Positions 1 to 8,024 of a DNA stretch of 64,000 bases are shown here, piece after piece. Every line of letters starts with the position of its first letter. Position 1 is the first letter of the stretch. Source of the DNA: Parabacteroides sp900760525 (GTDB lineage Bacteria; Bacteroidota; Bacteroidia; Bacteroidales; Tannerellaceae); the NCBI RefSeq assembly GCF_049860805.1, contig NZ_CP187555.1, positions 248,001 to 312,000 on the forward strand, in the 5' to 3' direction. Position numbers and translations under genes: made by a program. Below the pieces are notes generated by a model. It did no database searches and was not told where the DNA came from. It saw only the letters and a program-made list of their open reading frames with translations.

Positions 1-1
1 G

Positions 2-184
2 GATGATGTGAACAACCTGTTCCGTCAGGATTTCTCGGATGTCACTCCTGGTAGCATGAACTTGTCTGCCAATATTGGCGGTAATACCGAGATCGCAAAG
101 GCGAAAGCCCTTTATGCCCGTGTCGGTGTTTTGGCTAATGGCGCGGATCAGGCGATCTACTCGCCGGTGGTTCGATTGAAGTGA
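2..184 (+). CDS. C-terminal fragment of an unidentified protein, 5' end outside window
   Basis: An open frame enters from the left edge and ends at TGA 182-184, giving 60 residues. It ends in a short beta-strand-like tail (ARVGVLANGADQAIYSPVVR, then LK). I do not recognise the family. Its position just upstream of an exported glutaminase-like protein and two exported GH2 enzymes on the same strand suggests the last gene of a SusC/D-type operon, perhaps a surface glycan-binding lipoprotein. That is inference from context only. The 198 bases between its stop and the next gene hold no obvious terminator. Confidence 0.6.
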   Translation, partial: DDVNNLFRQDFSDVTPGSMNLSANIGGNTEIAKAKALYARVGVLANGADQAIYSPVVRLK

Positions 185-382
185 TAAGGTTGTAGCCGGG
201 TAGGACGATTGAGATACGTTGTCCTATCCGGCTTTATGTATCAAGCTGATTTCATGCGGTTTTGATTGATATTTGAAGATAAATGATTGATAATTGAAAA
301 TGTGATAGAAGGCGAAAGAATATCTTTGCACATGATTTTTTATCAAGTCAGTTTGTGTTTAATTATATATATATTATTAGAG

Positions 383-2386
383 ATGAAGAAGGCCTTTCTG
401 ATACTATTGATTTGTTGCCAAGGGATATTGCTGAACGTATCCTGCGGTTTTGGGAGTTTGTTTGAGCCGGATAAAAGGAACGCATTACGCGCTCCTTCTT
501 ATCCGCTTATTTCTGTCGATCCTTATACTAGTGTTTGGTCGTTTGCCGATGAATTGAATACAGATGCAACCCGCCATTGGACCGGCAAAGAGCAGGCCTT
601 GTTGGGGGTAGTGGATGTGGATGGAGTTTCTTATCGTTTCATGGGAAAGGAAACACCGGAAGAGGGGACATCGGTTCGTTTTGCAACTGCCGCCCGGCAG
701 TTGTCCGTAAATATCCTTCCTACGCAAACTTATTATACATTTGAGTGTGGTCCGGTTTTGCTCGATGTCGTTTTTACGGCTCCGTTATTGCTGGATGATT
801 TGGACCGTATGTCCATGCCGGTCAATTATATATCGTGGCAGGTCCGTTCGGCGGATCAAAAGGAGCATGAGGTGCGGGTGAGTGTCGAGGCCTTTTCTTC
901 TTTGGCAGTCAATACGGAGGACCAGGCGGTTGTGGTTGGCAGGGAGGTGGAAAACGGAATCTCTTATTTGAAGGTGGGAACGGAAGAACAAGCTGTTTTG
1001 CTACGCAAAGGAGATGATGTCCGCATCGACTGGGGTTACTTTTATTTGGCGGCACAAGTGGAAAAAGAGACGCTAATGGAGGTCGGCGATCGGAAACAAC
1101 TTGTCTACAGCCATACGCTGGAGGTTGTGCCTTCTTCTCCGAAGGCCGGTTTCTTGATGGTGGGGTATGACGATTTGTATGCCATCCAGTATTTTAAGGA
1201 TAACCGGATGGCGTATTGGAAACATAACGGGAAGAAAACTATCCGGCAGGCCTTTGAAGAGTCGGCCAAAGAATATCGCTCGCTTATGAAGCGTTGTCGG
1301 GATTTCGATAATCATTTGATGGAAGATGCAGAGCAGGCAGGTGGAAAAAAATATGCAGATTTGTGTGCTTTGGCTTATCGGCAGGCAGTGGCGGCACATA
1401 AGTTGGTGGAAGACAAAGAAGGAAATCTGTTGTTCCTTTCTAAGGAGAATTTCAGCAATGGTTCGATTGGTACGGTCGATGTGACGTATCCGTCCGCCCC
1501 TTTGTTCTTGCTTTATAATCCGGATTTGTTGAAAGGAATGTTGAATCCGATTTTTTATTACAGCGAAAGCGGACAGTGGAACAAGCCTTTTGCTGCCCAT
1601 GATGTCGGGACTTATCCGCATGCCAACGGGCAGACTTATCCTTATGATATGCCGGTGGAAGAGTGTGGCAATATGTTGATTCTGACGACTGCGATTGCTT
1701 TACGTGAAGGAAATGCAGAGTATGCCCGCAAACACTGGGAAACATTGGGGATTTGGGCCGATTATCTGTTGAAAGAGGGGCTTGATCCGGACAATCAATT
1801 GTGTACGGATGATTTCGCCGGACATCTTGCCCGTAATGCCAACCTTTCGGTCAAGGCGATCATGGGGATTGCCGGGTATGGAAAACTTGCCGAGATGTTG
1901 GGAGACGATGAACAAGCCGTCCGATATCTCTCGGCTGCCCGCGAGATGGCGGAAACATGGGAACGGATGGCTGACGATGGAGATCATTTCCGGTTGACAT
2001 TCGATAAAGAAGGGTCGTGGAGTCAGAAGTATAATCTGGTTTGGGACAAGGTTTGGGGAACAAAGGTCTTTCCGGAACGGATCGCCCGGAAGGAGGTGGC
2101 CTTTTATTTGACAAAACAGCAGCCGTTCGGACTTCCCCTTGACAGTCGGAAGACGTATACCAAGGTGGATTGGATTATGTGGACTGCTTGTTTGGCTGAC
2201 ACGCCGGAAGACTTCGGGCGTTTGGTTGAACCTGTGTGCAAGTATGTGAATGAAACGGAACCACGTGTACCTTTGACGGATTGGTATGAGGCGGTTGATG
2301 GTAAATCCATCAATATGCGTGCCCGTTCCGTTGTAGGCGGATTCTTTATGAAGATGCTGGAAAAGGAGATGGAAAAGAGTAATTAG
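383..2386 (+). CDS. Glutaminase-A-like exported lipoprotein (DUF4964/DUF5127/DUF4965/DUF1793 architecture)
   Basis: The 667-residue protein starts at ATG 383, because only that start gives a clean lipoprotein signal: MKKAFLILL, a hydrophobic stretch, then LNVSC with Cys21. An in-frame ATG at 287 would put 32 non-signal residues in front. The mature N-terminus (about 28-60) has the DUF4964 look (LRAPSYPLISVDPYTSVWSF). The DUF5127-like part follows to about 320, then the DUF4965/DUF1793 part, predicted as an alpha/alpha barrel, with conserved stretches DVTYPSAPLFLLYNPDLLKG and GTYPHANGQTYPYDMPVEEC. The family is named after fungal glutaminase A, but many Bacteroidetes members sit in glycan loci and their true reaction is unsettled; a glycosidase role is possible. 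It lies 30 bases before two GH2 genes, suggesting a shared operon and shared glycan substrate. Confidence 0.8.
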   Translation: MKKAFLILLICCQGILLNVSCGFGSLFEPDKRNALRAPSYPLISVDPYTSVWSFADELNTDATRHWTGKEQALLGVVDVDGVSYRFMGKETPEEGTSVRFATAARQLSVNILPTQTYYTFECGPVLLDVVFTAPLLLDDLDRMSMPVNYISWQVRSADQKEHEVRVSVEAFSSLAVNTEDQAVVVGREVENGISYLKVGTEEQAVLLRKGDDVRIDWGYFYLAAQVEKETLMEVGDRKQLVYSHTLEVVPSSPKAGFLMVGYDDLYAIQYFKDNRMAYWKHNGKKTIRQAFEESAKEYRSLMKRCRDFDNHLMEDAEQAGGKKYADLCALAYRQAVAAHKLVEDKEGNLLFLSKENFSNGSIGTVDVTYPSAPLFLLYNPDLLKGMLNPIFYYSESGQWNKPFAAHDVGTYPHANGQTYPYDMPVEECGNMLILTTAIALREGNAEYARKHWETLGIWADYLLKEGLDPDNQLCTDDFAGHLARNANLSVKAIMGIAGYGKLAEMLGDDEQAVRYLSAAREMAETWERMADDGDHFRLTFDKEGSWSQKYNLVWDKVWGTKVFPERIARKEVAFYLTKQQPFGLPLDSRKTYTKVDWIMWTACLADTPEDFGRLVEPVCKYVNETEPRVPLTDWYEAVDGKSINMRARSVVGGFFMKMLEKEMEKSN

Positions 2387-2416
2387 TTTTATAAATTATT
2401 AATTTATTAAGTTATC

Positions 2417-4228
2417 ATGAAGAAGACCTTATTAGTATGTTGTGCATTGGCACTGACCTTGGGCGCACAAGCTCAATGGAAACCGGTGGGAGATAAGATC
2501 AAGACACCGTGGGCGGAACAAGTGAACCCGGCGAATGTCCTTCCCGAATATCCCCGTCCTCAATTGGAACGCGGTGATTGGCAAAATCTGAACGGTGAAT
2601 GGGAATATGCCATCAAACCGGTCGGTGATGTAGAGCCGGCTACATTCGATGGCAAGATTTTGGTTCCTTTTGCTGTCGAGTCCTCTCTTTCAGGCGTACA
2701 GAAAGAAGTAGGCGAAAACAACGAATTATGGTATAAGCGTACTTTCTCTATTCCTTCTGCATGGAAAAATAAAGATATCGTATTGAATTTCGGTGCGGTG
2801 GATTGGAAGGCGGATGTGTTTGTAAACGACATCCTGATCGGTTCCCATAAGGGCGGTTTCACTCCGTTCTCTTTCAATATCACTCCGTATCTGACAGGAA
2901 AGAGCAACCAGAAGCTGGTTGTCCGCGTATGGGACCCGAGCGATAAGGGATATCAACCGCGCGGTAAACAGACTTCCCGCCCGGAAGGTATCTGGTACAC
3001 ACCTGTGACCGGTATCTGGCAGACCGTATGGTTGGAACCGGTGGCTGCTGCCCATGTGACTTCCGTAAAGTCTATTTCCAATATCGACAATAATACATTG
3101 AGTGTGACAGTCGGAACATCCTGCAACTGCAATTCCGGTATCGTAACCGTGAAATTGTTGGACAAAGGACAGGTTGTGGCTTCCGCAAAAGGTGTTCAGG
3201 GAAAGGAATTGCGCCTGTCCGTACAGAACCCGACACTTTGGAGCCCGTCCAATCCGTATCTGTATGATATGACGGTTTCTTTGTCAAAAGACGGAAAGGT
3301 ACTGGACGAAGTAAAATCCTATACGGCTTTCCGTAAGATCTCTTCCAAACGCGATGCCGACGGTATTATGCGTATGCAGTTGAACAATCAGGACTTATTC
3401 CAGTTCGGCCCGCTGGACCAGGGATGGTGGCCTGACGGACTTTACACGGCTCCGACGGATGAAGCATTGCTGTTCGACATCAAGAAAACGAAAGACTGGG
3501 GCTTCAACATGATCCGTAAGCACGTGAAAGTGGAACCGGCACGCTGGTACTACCATTGCGATAAGGAAGGTATCCTTGTATGGCAGGATATGCCGAGCGG
3601 CGATCACGGCTCTTACATCTGGGATCACCACGTGTATAACGGTGGAAAAGACAATGAACGTACCCCTGAATCCAAAGCCAACTATTACCGTGAATGGAAA
3701 GAGATCATGGACCTTTGCGTATCCAATCCTTCCGTAGTCGTTTGGGTTCCTTTCAATGAGGCTTGGGGACAGTTTGATACGGAAAAAACCGTTGAATGGA
3801 CAAAGACTTACGATCCTTCCCGTTTGGTAAACCCGGCAAGTGGCGGTAACCATCGTCCTTGTGGTGATATCCTGGATTTGCATAATTATCCGGCTCCCGA
3901 TATGTTCCTGTTCGACCCGAAACGTGTGAATGTGTTGGGTGAATACGGCGGCATCGGCCTTCCGGTGGAAAATCACTTGTGGTGGAACAAACGTAACTGG
4001 GGATATGTGCAGTTTAAGAACAGCGACGAAGTGACGGCTGAATATGTCAAATATGCCAATATCCTGAAAAATTATGTGAAACGTGGCTTCTCTGCCGCTG
4101 TCTATACGCAGACGACCGATGTGGAAGGTGAAGTAAACGGCTTGATGACATACGACCGCAAAGTGATCAAGATCAATGAAGCAGCCGTAAAGAAAGCCAA
4201 TCAATCGGTTATTAACGAATTAAAGTAG
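2417..4228 (+). CDS. Exported glycoside hydrolase family 2 enzyme (first of pair)
   Basis: The 603-residue protein has a cleavable signal peptide (MKKTLLVCCALALTLGAQAQ). A GH2 sugar-binding jelly roll spans about residues 35-210, an Ig-like domain about 210-310, and a TIM barrel from about 320 to the end. The predicted acid/base is Glu448 in VPFNEAWGQ; the predicted nucleophile is Glu509 in NVLGEYGG. The protein stops after the barrel with no carbohydrate-binding appendage, shorter than LacZ-type beta-galactosidases. GH2 members cleave beta-galactosides, beta-mannosides, beta-glucuronides and others; I cannot name the substrate. It is probably periplasmic. The start of the next gene is 4 bases past its stop, so the two are almost certainly co-transcribed. 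Confidence 0.9.
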   Translation: MKKTLLVCCALALTLGAQAQWKPVGDKIKTPWAEQVNPANVLPEYPRPQLERGDWQNLNGEWEYAIKPVGDVEPATFDGKILVPFAVESSLSGVQKEVGENNELWYKRTFSIPSAWKNKDIVLNFGAVDWKADVFVNDILIGSHKGGFTPFSFNITPYLTGKSNQKLVVRVWDPSDKGYQPRGKQTSRPEGIWYTPVTGIWQTVWLEPVAAAHVTSVKSISNIDNNTLSVTVGTSCNCNSGIVTVKLLDKGQVVASAKGVQGKELRLSVQNPTLWSPSNPYLYDMTVSLSKDGKVLDEVKSYTAFRKISSKRDADGIMRMQLNNQDLFQFGPLDQGWWPDGLYTAPTDEALLFDIKKTKDWGFNMIRKHVKVEPARWYYHCDKEGILVWQDMPSGDHGSYIWDHHVYNGGKDNERTPESKANYYREWKEIMDLCVSNPSVVVWVPFNEAWGQFDTEKTVEWTKTYDPSRLVNPASGGNHRPCGDILDLHNYPAPDMFLFDPKRVNVLGEYGGIGLPVENHLWWNKRNWGYVQFKNSDEVTAEYVKYANILKNYVKRGFSAAVYTQTTDVEGEVNGLMTYDRKVIKINEAAVKKANQSVINELK

Positions 4229-4232
4229 AAGC

Positions 4233-6086
4233 ATGAAACGGATTAGCATCGCTTTTATATCTCTTTTTCTGTGCATGGCCTCCGTTTGGTCCATGCCGCG
4301 TCCCGAATACCCCCGTCCGCAGTTCGAGCGGGCGGGTTGGGTCAACCTGAATGGAGAATGGACCTGCTCGTTTGATTTCGGCGGTTCGGGGATGGAGCGC
4401 GAGTTCTATAAATCGAACGGTTTTGACAAGAAAATCACTGTGCCTTTCTGTCCGGAAAGTAAATTGTCCGGCATAGGATATACGGACTTCATCAATCATT
4501 TCTGGTATCAGCGTCCGATCACGATCCCGCAGGAATGGAGCGGAAAGAACATTCTGCTTAATTTCGGTGCGGTCTACTATAAATCGGAAGTCTATATCGA
4601 CGGCGTTCTGGCCAACCGTCATTTCGGCGGAACTTCCTCGTTTGCCGTGGATATCACTTCTTTGGTAAAGCCGGGCCAGACACACAGTCTGGTCGTTTAT
4701 GTGGAAAGCGATGTGCGCGGAGCGACACAGCCGGCGGGGAAACAGAATCTGCAATTTGAGTCGTATGCATGTAATTATACTCGTACGACCGGTATCTGGC
4801 AGACGGTCTGGATGGAAGCCGTCCATCCGGAAGGATTGCAATCGGTACAGGTTTTGACGGATATCGACCAGCAGCAGTTGGTGGTCCGTCCCCGCTTCTA
4901 TAAAGAAGCAGGAGGAAAATTGCAGGTGACGCTGAAAGACAACGGCAAGGTTGTTGCCAATCAGACGGTTTCGGCAAGTTCTCTGTCTTCCGTAGTTCTT
5001 CCGGTCAAGAAGATGAAGACCTGGAGCCCGGAAAGTCCTTTTCTGTACGATCTGGAGTACAAGGTTTTGGATAAGAATGGAAATATAGTTGATGAGGTCA
5101 ATGGTTATGCCGGTATGCGTAAAGTGCATATCGAAGGCAATAAGATTTATCTGAACAATAAGCCTTACTACCAGCGTCTGGTGCTCGACCAGGGTTTTTA
5201 TCCCGACGGTATCTGGACGGCTCCGAGTGACGAGGCGTTGAGACGGGATATCGAATTGTCCATGGAGGCCGGTTTCAATGGCGCCCGCTTGCATCAGAAG
5301 GTTTTCGAAGAACGTTTTTATTATTGGGCGGATAAGATGGGTTATCTGACTTGGGGGGAAGCTTCCAGCTGGGGGATGGATTGTAACGATACGGAGACGG
5401 CTCGTAATTTTATTACCGAATGGAGTGAAATCGTGCAGCGCGACCGTAACCATCCGTCACTCCTGATCTGGACGCCGACCAACGAGGAGTTTTGGCCGGA
5501 TCGCGTACAGTATCCGCGCCTGATGCACGACCTTTATAACTTGACGAAGATGATCGACCCGACGCGTCCTTTCCACGGGACAAGCGGCGGTGTGCATGTG
5601 GCAACTGATATCTGGACTATTCATAATTATGAACAAAATCCGGCAGAGTTGAAGAAGCAGTTGTATAATGATGGCAAATTGTTCGTGACTCCGAAATGGG
5701 AGATTCAGTTGATGCCGAAGAATATCGGTTTCAACGGCCTGAAATATACAGACCAATACCGTTTTCCGGAATATAAGAAGGATATGCCTTACTTGGTGGA
5801 TGAGTTCGGTGGTATCAAATGGAATCCGGCACAGCAGATGGAGAGTGCCCAGAATACCTCCTGGGGCTATGGCGAACCTCCCCGTTCGTTGGAAGAGTTT
5901 TACGCTCGTCTGGAAGGTCAGGTGGATGCGGTCTTGTCTCTTTCGAACGATATTTGGGGATATTGTTATACGCAGTTGACGGATGTGGAACAGGAGCAAA
6001 ACGGTATTTATTATTATGACCGTACGCCTAAGTTCGACATGAAACGTATCCACGCTATTTTCAGTAAGACACCAGAATCAGAATAA
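4233..6086 (+). CDS. Exported glycoside hydrolase family 2 enzyme (second of pair)
   Basis: The 617-residue protein has a signal peptide (MKRISIAFISLFLCMASVWS) and begins PRPEYPRPQFERAGW, closely matching the equivalent part of the preceding GH2. The domain order is the same: N-terminal jelly roll, Ig-like domain, C-terminal TIM barrel. The predicted acid/base is Glu418 in WTPTNEEFW and the predicted nucleophile Glu524 in YLVDEFGG. The barrel carries extra sequence between these two glutamates compared with its neighbour, so the two paralogues probably differ in active-site shape and substrate. It sits 4 bases after the upstream gene and is followed by a strong hairpin terminator at 6109, marking the operon end. 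Substrate not assigned. Confidence 0.9.
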   Translation: MKRISIAFISLFLCMASVWSMPRPEYPRPQFERAGWVNLNGEWTCSFDFGGSGMEREFYKSNGFDKKITVPFCPESKLSGIGYTDFINHFWYQRPITIPQEWSGKNILLNFGAVYYKSEVYIDGVLANRHFGGTSSFAVDITSLVKPGQTHSLVVYVESDVRGATQPAGKQNLQFESYACNYTRTTGIWQTVWMEAVHPEGLQSVQVLTDIDQQQLVVRPRFYKEAGGKLQVTLKDNGKVVANQTVSASSLSSVVLPVKKMKTWSPESPFLYDLEYKVLDKNGNIVDEVNGYAGMRKVHIEGNKIYLNNKPYYQRLVLDQGFYPDGIWTAPSDEALRRDIELSMEAGFNGARLHQKVFEERFYYWADKMGYLTWGEASSWGMDCNDTETARNFITEWSEIVQRDRNHPSLLIWTPTNEEFWPDRVQYPRLMHDLYNLTKMIDPTRPFHGTSGGVHVATDIWTIHNYEQNPAELKKQLYNDGKLFVTPKWEIQLMPKNIGFNGLKYTDQYRFPEYKKDMPYLVDEFGGIKWNPAQQMESAQNTSWGYGEPPRSLEEFYARLEGQVDAVLSLSNDIWGYCYTQLTDVEQEQNGIYYYDRTPKFDMKRIHAIFSKTPESE

Positions 6087-6108
6087 TAACGGACTAAAAA
6101 TCGAGAAA

Positions 6109-6140
6109 GGGGGCAGGGAATATCTTTGCCCCCTATTTTG
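6109..6140 (+). terminator. Intrinsic terminator after the GH2 pair
   Basis: GGGGGCA (6109-6115) pairs with TGCCCCC (6127-6133) around an 11-base loop and is followed by TATTTTG. It lies 22 bases after the GH2 stop codon. Confidence 0.75.
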
Positions 6141-6164
6141 TTTGTGGCTCTTGTCTGTTTTTTT

Positions 6165-6211
6165 ACCATCTGCTGAAGCAGATGGTAGATGATATTCTCC
6201 GGCAAAGCCGG
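6165..6211. repeat. Two adjacent hairpins
   Basis: ACCATCTGC (6165-6173) and GCAGATGGT (6178-6186) form a perfect 9-bp stem with a TGAA loop. CCGGC AAA GCCGG (6199-6211) follows. They lie just after the operon terminator. Function unknown. Confidence 0.6.
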
Positions 6212-6456
6212 TTCCTTTGTGGGGGTTAATCCCTTTAAAAACAATATATATTTAACCTTCTTCCAGTCCTTCAACTGAAGCTGACGGCAAAAGATGGGTG
6301 GTGAGATAGACTGTATTAAATGGCTATTTGATTGATGACTTATTGTAAAAAACAGGTTATTTAACAATCGGCAGACTTACTGATGAAAAGGTTCGGGCGT
6401 TTTGTTTTGGAAGGTAAAACGGACCATTTTGCATTTATTTGCCGGCTTTTTCTCAC

Positions 6457-6591
6457 GACGACCGTCTTCATCGCTATGAGAACGGACTTTATCGCCATGA
6501 AGACGGTCGTCACTACCCATGACATCGGCACCTCACGGCAACGAAGACGGTCGTCGTGGGAAAGTTCTGCGCACCTCACGGCGGAAAGCCG
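6457..6591. repeat. Inverted and tandem repeat cluster, about 22/44-bp period
   Basis: GACGACCGTCTTCAT (6457-6471) is matched in inverse by ATGAAGACGGTCGTC (6497-6511), a perfect 15-bp stem with a 25-base loop. A third copy of GAAGACGGTCGTC is at 6543-6555, 44 bases after the second, and GCACCTCACGGC occurs at 6528-6539 and 6571-6582, 43 bases apart. The region can be cut into about six 21-22-base units that are strongly diverged. Both strands are open for about 105-114 codons here, but the reading frames look like by-products of the repeats. No gene is supported between 6141 and 7328. Confidence 0.55.
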
Positions 6592-7048
6592 GAAAAAGAG
6601 TTTTGACATAAACGGAAAGCGTCCCGGCTTTGTCCGCAAATATTCGATTCTCCGGAAGTTTAGCTTTATCATATTTTCTTGTTTTTTCCGGTCAGACTGA
6701 CACAACGGAGCTGATAACGGGATAAGTTGCTTATCACATACTCTCTGTTGTCAAACAAAAACCGCCCGATGAGACAAAATGTAAGTTCAAAATGAACCGG
6801 AATTTCAGATGAAATAGAAAAAGGGCAAAATGGGGGTTATTGTCATATTCTTGTATTATCAAAGCAATCTGCCAACAGGTAAACCAAAATCAGCCGTCTC
6901 GTCGGGTTCCTTCTCCAACTTTTCCGTTACGATCATCGACTATCACTTCTTGTTGAATGACTTCATTGAGAAAACTGATGATAAGATCTATTATTTACAT
7001 GGAATACGTCTTGAGGGATTTATTTCAAGATCTGCCAGAAATGAATCA

Positions 7049-7224
7049 TAAATGATGATTTATGGGTGTGAAACATGGATGACATGGTCATGCAAAATGA
7101 TTGTCGTTCCGTAGGGGCAGGTTCTAAACCTGCCCGATATCGACAAATATACATGTTGCAATCGGGCGGGTTTAGAACCCGCCCCTACAGCGACACCTTA
7201 AATATACCCATAAATCATCATTTA
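7049..7224. repeat. REP-like nested palindrome flanked by inverted short repeats
   Basis: The arms 7111-7135 and 7164-7188 are near-perfect inverted copies (GTAGGGGCAGGTTCTAAACC at the left). Each arm is itself palindromic around CTA or TAG, so either a long cruciform or two small hairpins can form. Outer GTCG/CGAC bases extend the pairing. The unit is bracketed by CATAAATGATGATTTATG (7049-7066) and CATAAATCATCATTTA (7209-7224). A close relative of that flanking motif recurs at 20015-20032. This resembles the GTAGGGGCGGGTT class of bacterial interspersed palindromes. The flanking DNA 6592-7048 shows nothing I can support as a gene. Confidence 0.7.
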
Positions 7225-7327
7225 ATTGGCTCATTATTTCCTCCATTGGCATATTGGCACATTATCTCATTATTTCTTAAACTGGATATGATTTTGATCT
7301 GGTATCTTGAATCGATCGTTATTAAAC

Positions 7328-7357
7328 TTTGTTTTTGAAAAATAATGTTTACCTTTG
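7328..7357 (+). promoter_or_regulatory. Bacteroidetes-type promoter upstream of the structured RNA region
   Basis: The -33 box TTTG (7328-7331), an 18-base gap and the -7 box TACCTTTG (7350-7357) fit the Bacteroidetes primary-sigma consensus TTTG-N19-21-TAnnTTTG, one base short in spacing. Transcription would start near 7364, with no good reading frame for about 400 bases. Confidence 0.5.
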
Positions 7358-7363
7358 TTACAT

Positions 7364-7614
7364 GATTGCCTTACAAGAGTTGTAGCGACAACTCCGGGCA
7401 ATGCTTGTTTGAGTAAAGTATTTTGCGATATTATTCCGCGGTAACGAAACCCCAATTTTAGCACATCGGGATAATAGCAACAAAATGCTCACGTCGATTG
7501 TATATACATGAAGAATGTATAACCATAATCTGGCGTGGGCTGTTGTCTATTATCTATGTGCGAGGCCTGGGGTGCCTGTTATCGGGATAATGGCGGCAGT
7601 CCCACGCCTTTTTT
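7364..7614 (+). ncRNA. Candidate structured non-coding RNA
   Basis: The predicted transcript opens with a two-part stem: ATTGCC (7365-7370) with GGCAAT (7397-7402), enclosing GAGTTGT (7377-7383) with ACAACTC (7388-7394) and an AGCG tetraloop. It ends with a long stem: GGCGTGGG (7532-7539) with CCCACGCC (7601-7608), CTG with CAG, ATTATC (7549-7554) with GATAAT (7586-7591), and an inner AGGC/GCCT hairpin. Six T residues follow at 7609-7614, as in an intrinsic terminator. It matches none of the RNA families I checked by eye (tmRNA, RNase P RNA, small SRP RNA, common riboswitches). It may be a small RNA of about 250 nt or a leader for the downstream ORF. Confidence 0.4.
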
Positions 7615-7671
7615 GTGTGCTGCCGTCTTTGTTTATAATTAATATATCATACATTTTTTGAAAAGAGGTGT

Positions 7672-7745
7672 GCCGGTGGCCTCACATCACCGGCAAGGTT
7701 TAATACAGCAACGCCCGTTCGTGAGAATAGGCGTTGTATTTTTTT
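7672..7745 (+). terminator. Second hairpin pair, the last with a T-tract
   Basis: GCCGGTG (7672-7678) pairs with CACCGGC (7688-7694). CAACGCC (7709-7715) pairs with GGCGTTG (7730-7736) and runs into TATTTTTTTAT. This second terminator-like structure lies just before the small ORF at 7767 and could attenuate transcription into it. Confidence 0.5.
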
Positions 7746-7766
7746 ATAACATAGAGAATAGACAAT

Positions 7767-8006
7767 ATGCAAGAGACGTTCAACATTGAAAACCTTAAAG
7801 GTAGATGCCGGGAGAATCTCCCGCTTTCTTCCCGCGACCAAATCGAATTGATGTGGAGCCTGCGGGAACCTTACCGTTGGCTTCATGGCATACGGGAGGT
7901 AGATGAACAAATCACGTTCGGCCGTTCAACGCCAAAATCCGGTTTTACCTTTGGCGGTTGGGAGAAAGGATCGCGTGTCTCCTGCAATGAAAGGTTTTAC
8001 CGCTAA
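7767..8006 (+). CDS. Small hypothetical ORF, doubtful
   Basis: A 79-codon frame starts 31 bases after a T-rich hairpin. The product begins MQETFNIENLKGRCRENLPL and is mixed-charge, with no signal peptide, membrane segment or motif I recognise. Its stop lies 18 bases from the convergent acyltransferase stop. The N-terminal half (to about residue 50) reads like a real soluble protein. The C-terminal part is Gly/Ser/Arg-rich and could be read-through of a truncated gene. It could be a decayed gene, a leader-controlled small protein, or chance. No function is offered. Confidence 0.3.
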   Translation: MQETFNIENLKGRCRENLPLSSRDQIELMWSLREPYRWLHGIREVDEQITFGRSTPKSGFTFGGWEKGSRVSCNERFYR

Positions 8007-8024
8007 ACCGGCATATCCTGCTGA

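Noticed and set aside
287..382. Upstream in-frame ATG for the glutaminase-like gene
   Set aside because: It would place 32 residues before a clear lipoprotein signal peptide.
3395..4204. Long minus-strand open frames inside the GH2 genes
   Set aside because: They are antisense shadows of well-supported enzymes with intact catalytic motifs on the plus strand.
6361..6705. Small protein genes of 105-114 codons on either strand
   Set aside because: They overlap each other on opposite strands, are made largely of the repeat words, and have no promoter or recognisable protein features.
7532..7614. tmRNA, RNase P RNA, small SRP RNA or a common riboswitch
   Set aside because: The conserved cores of these RNAs that I can recall are absent.
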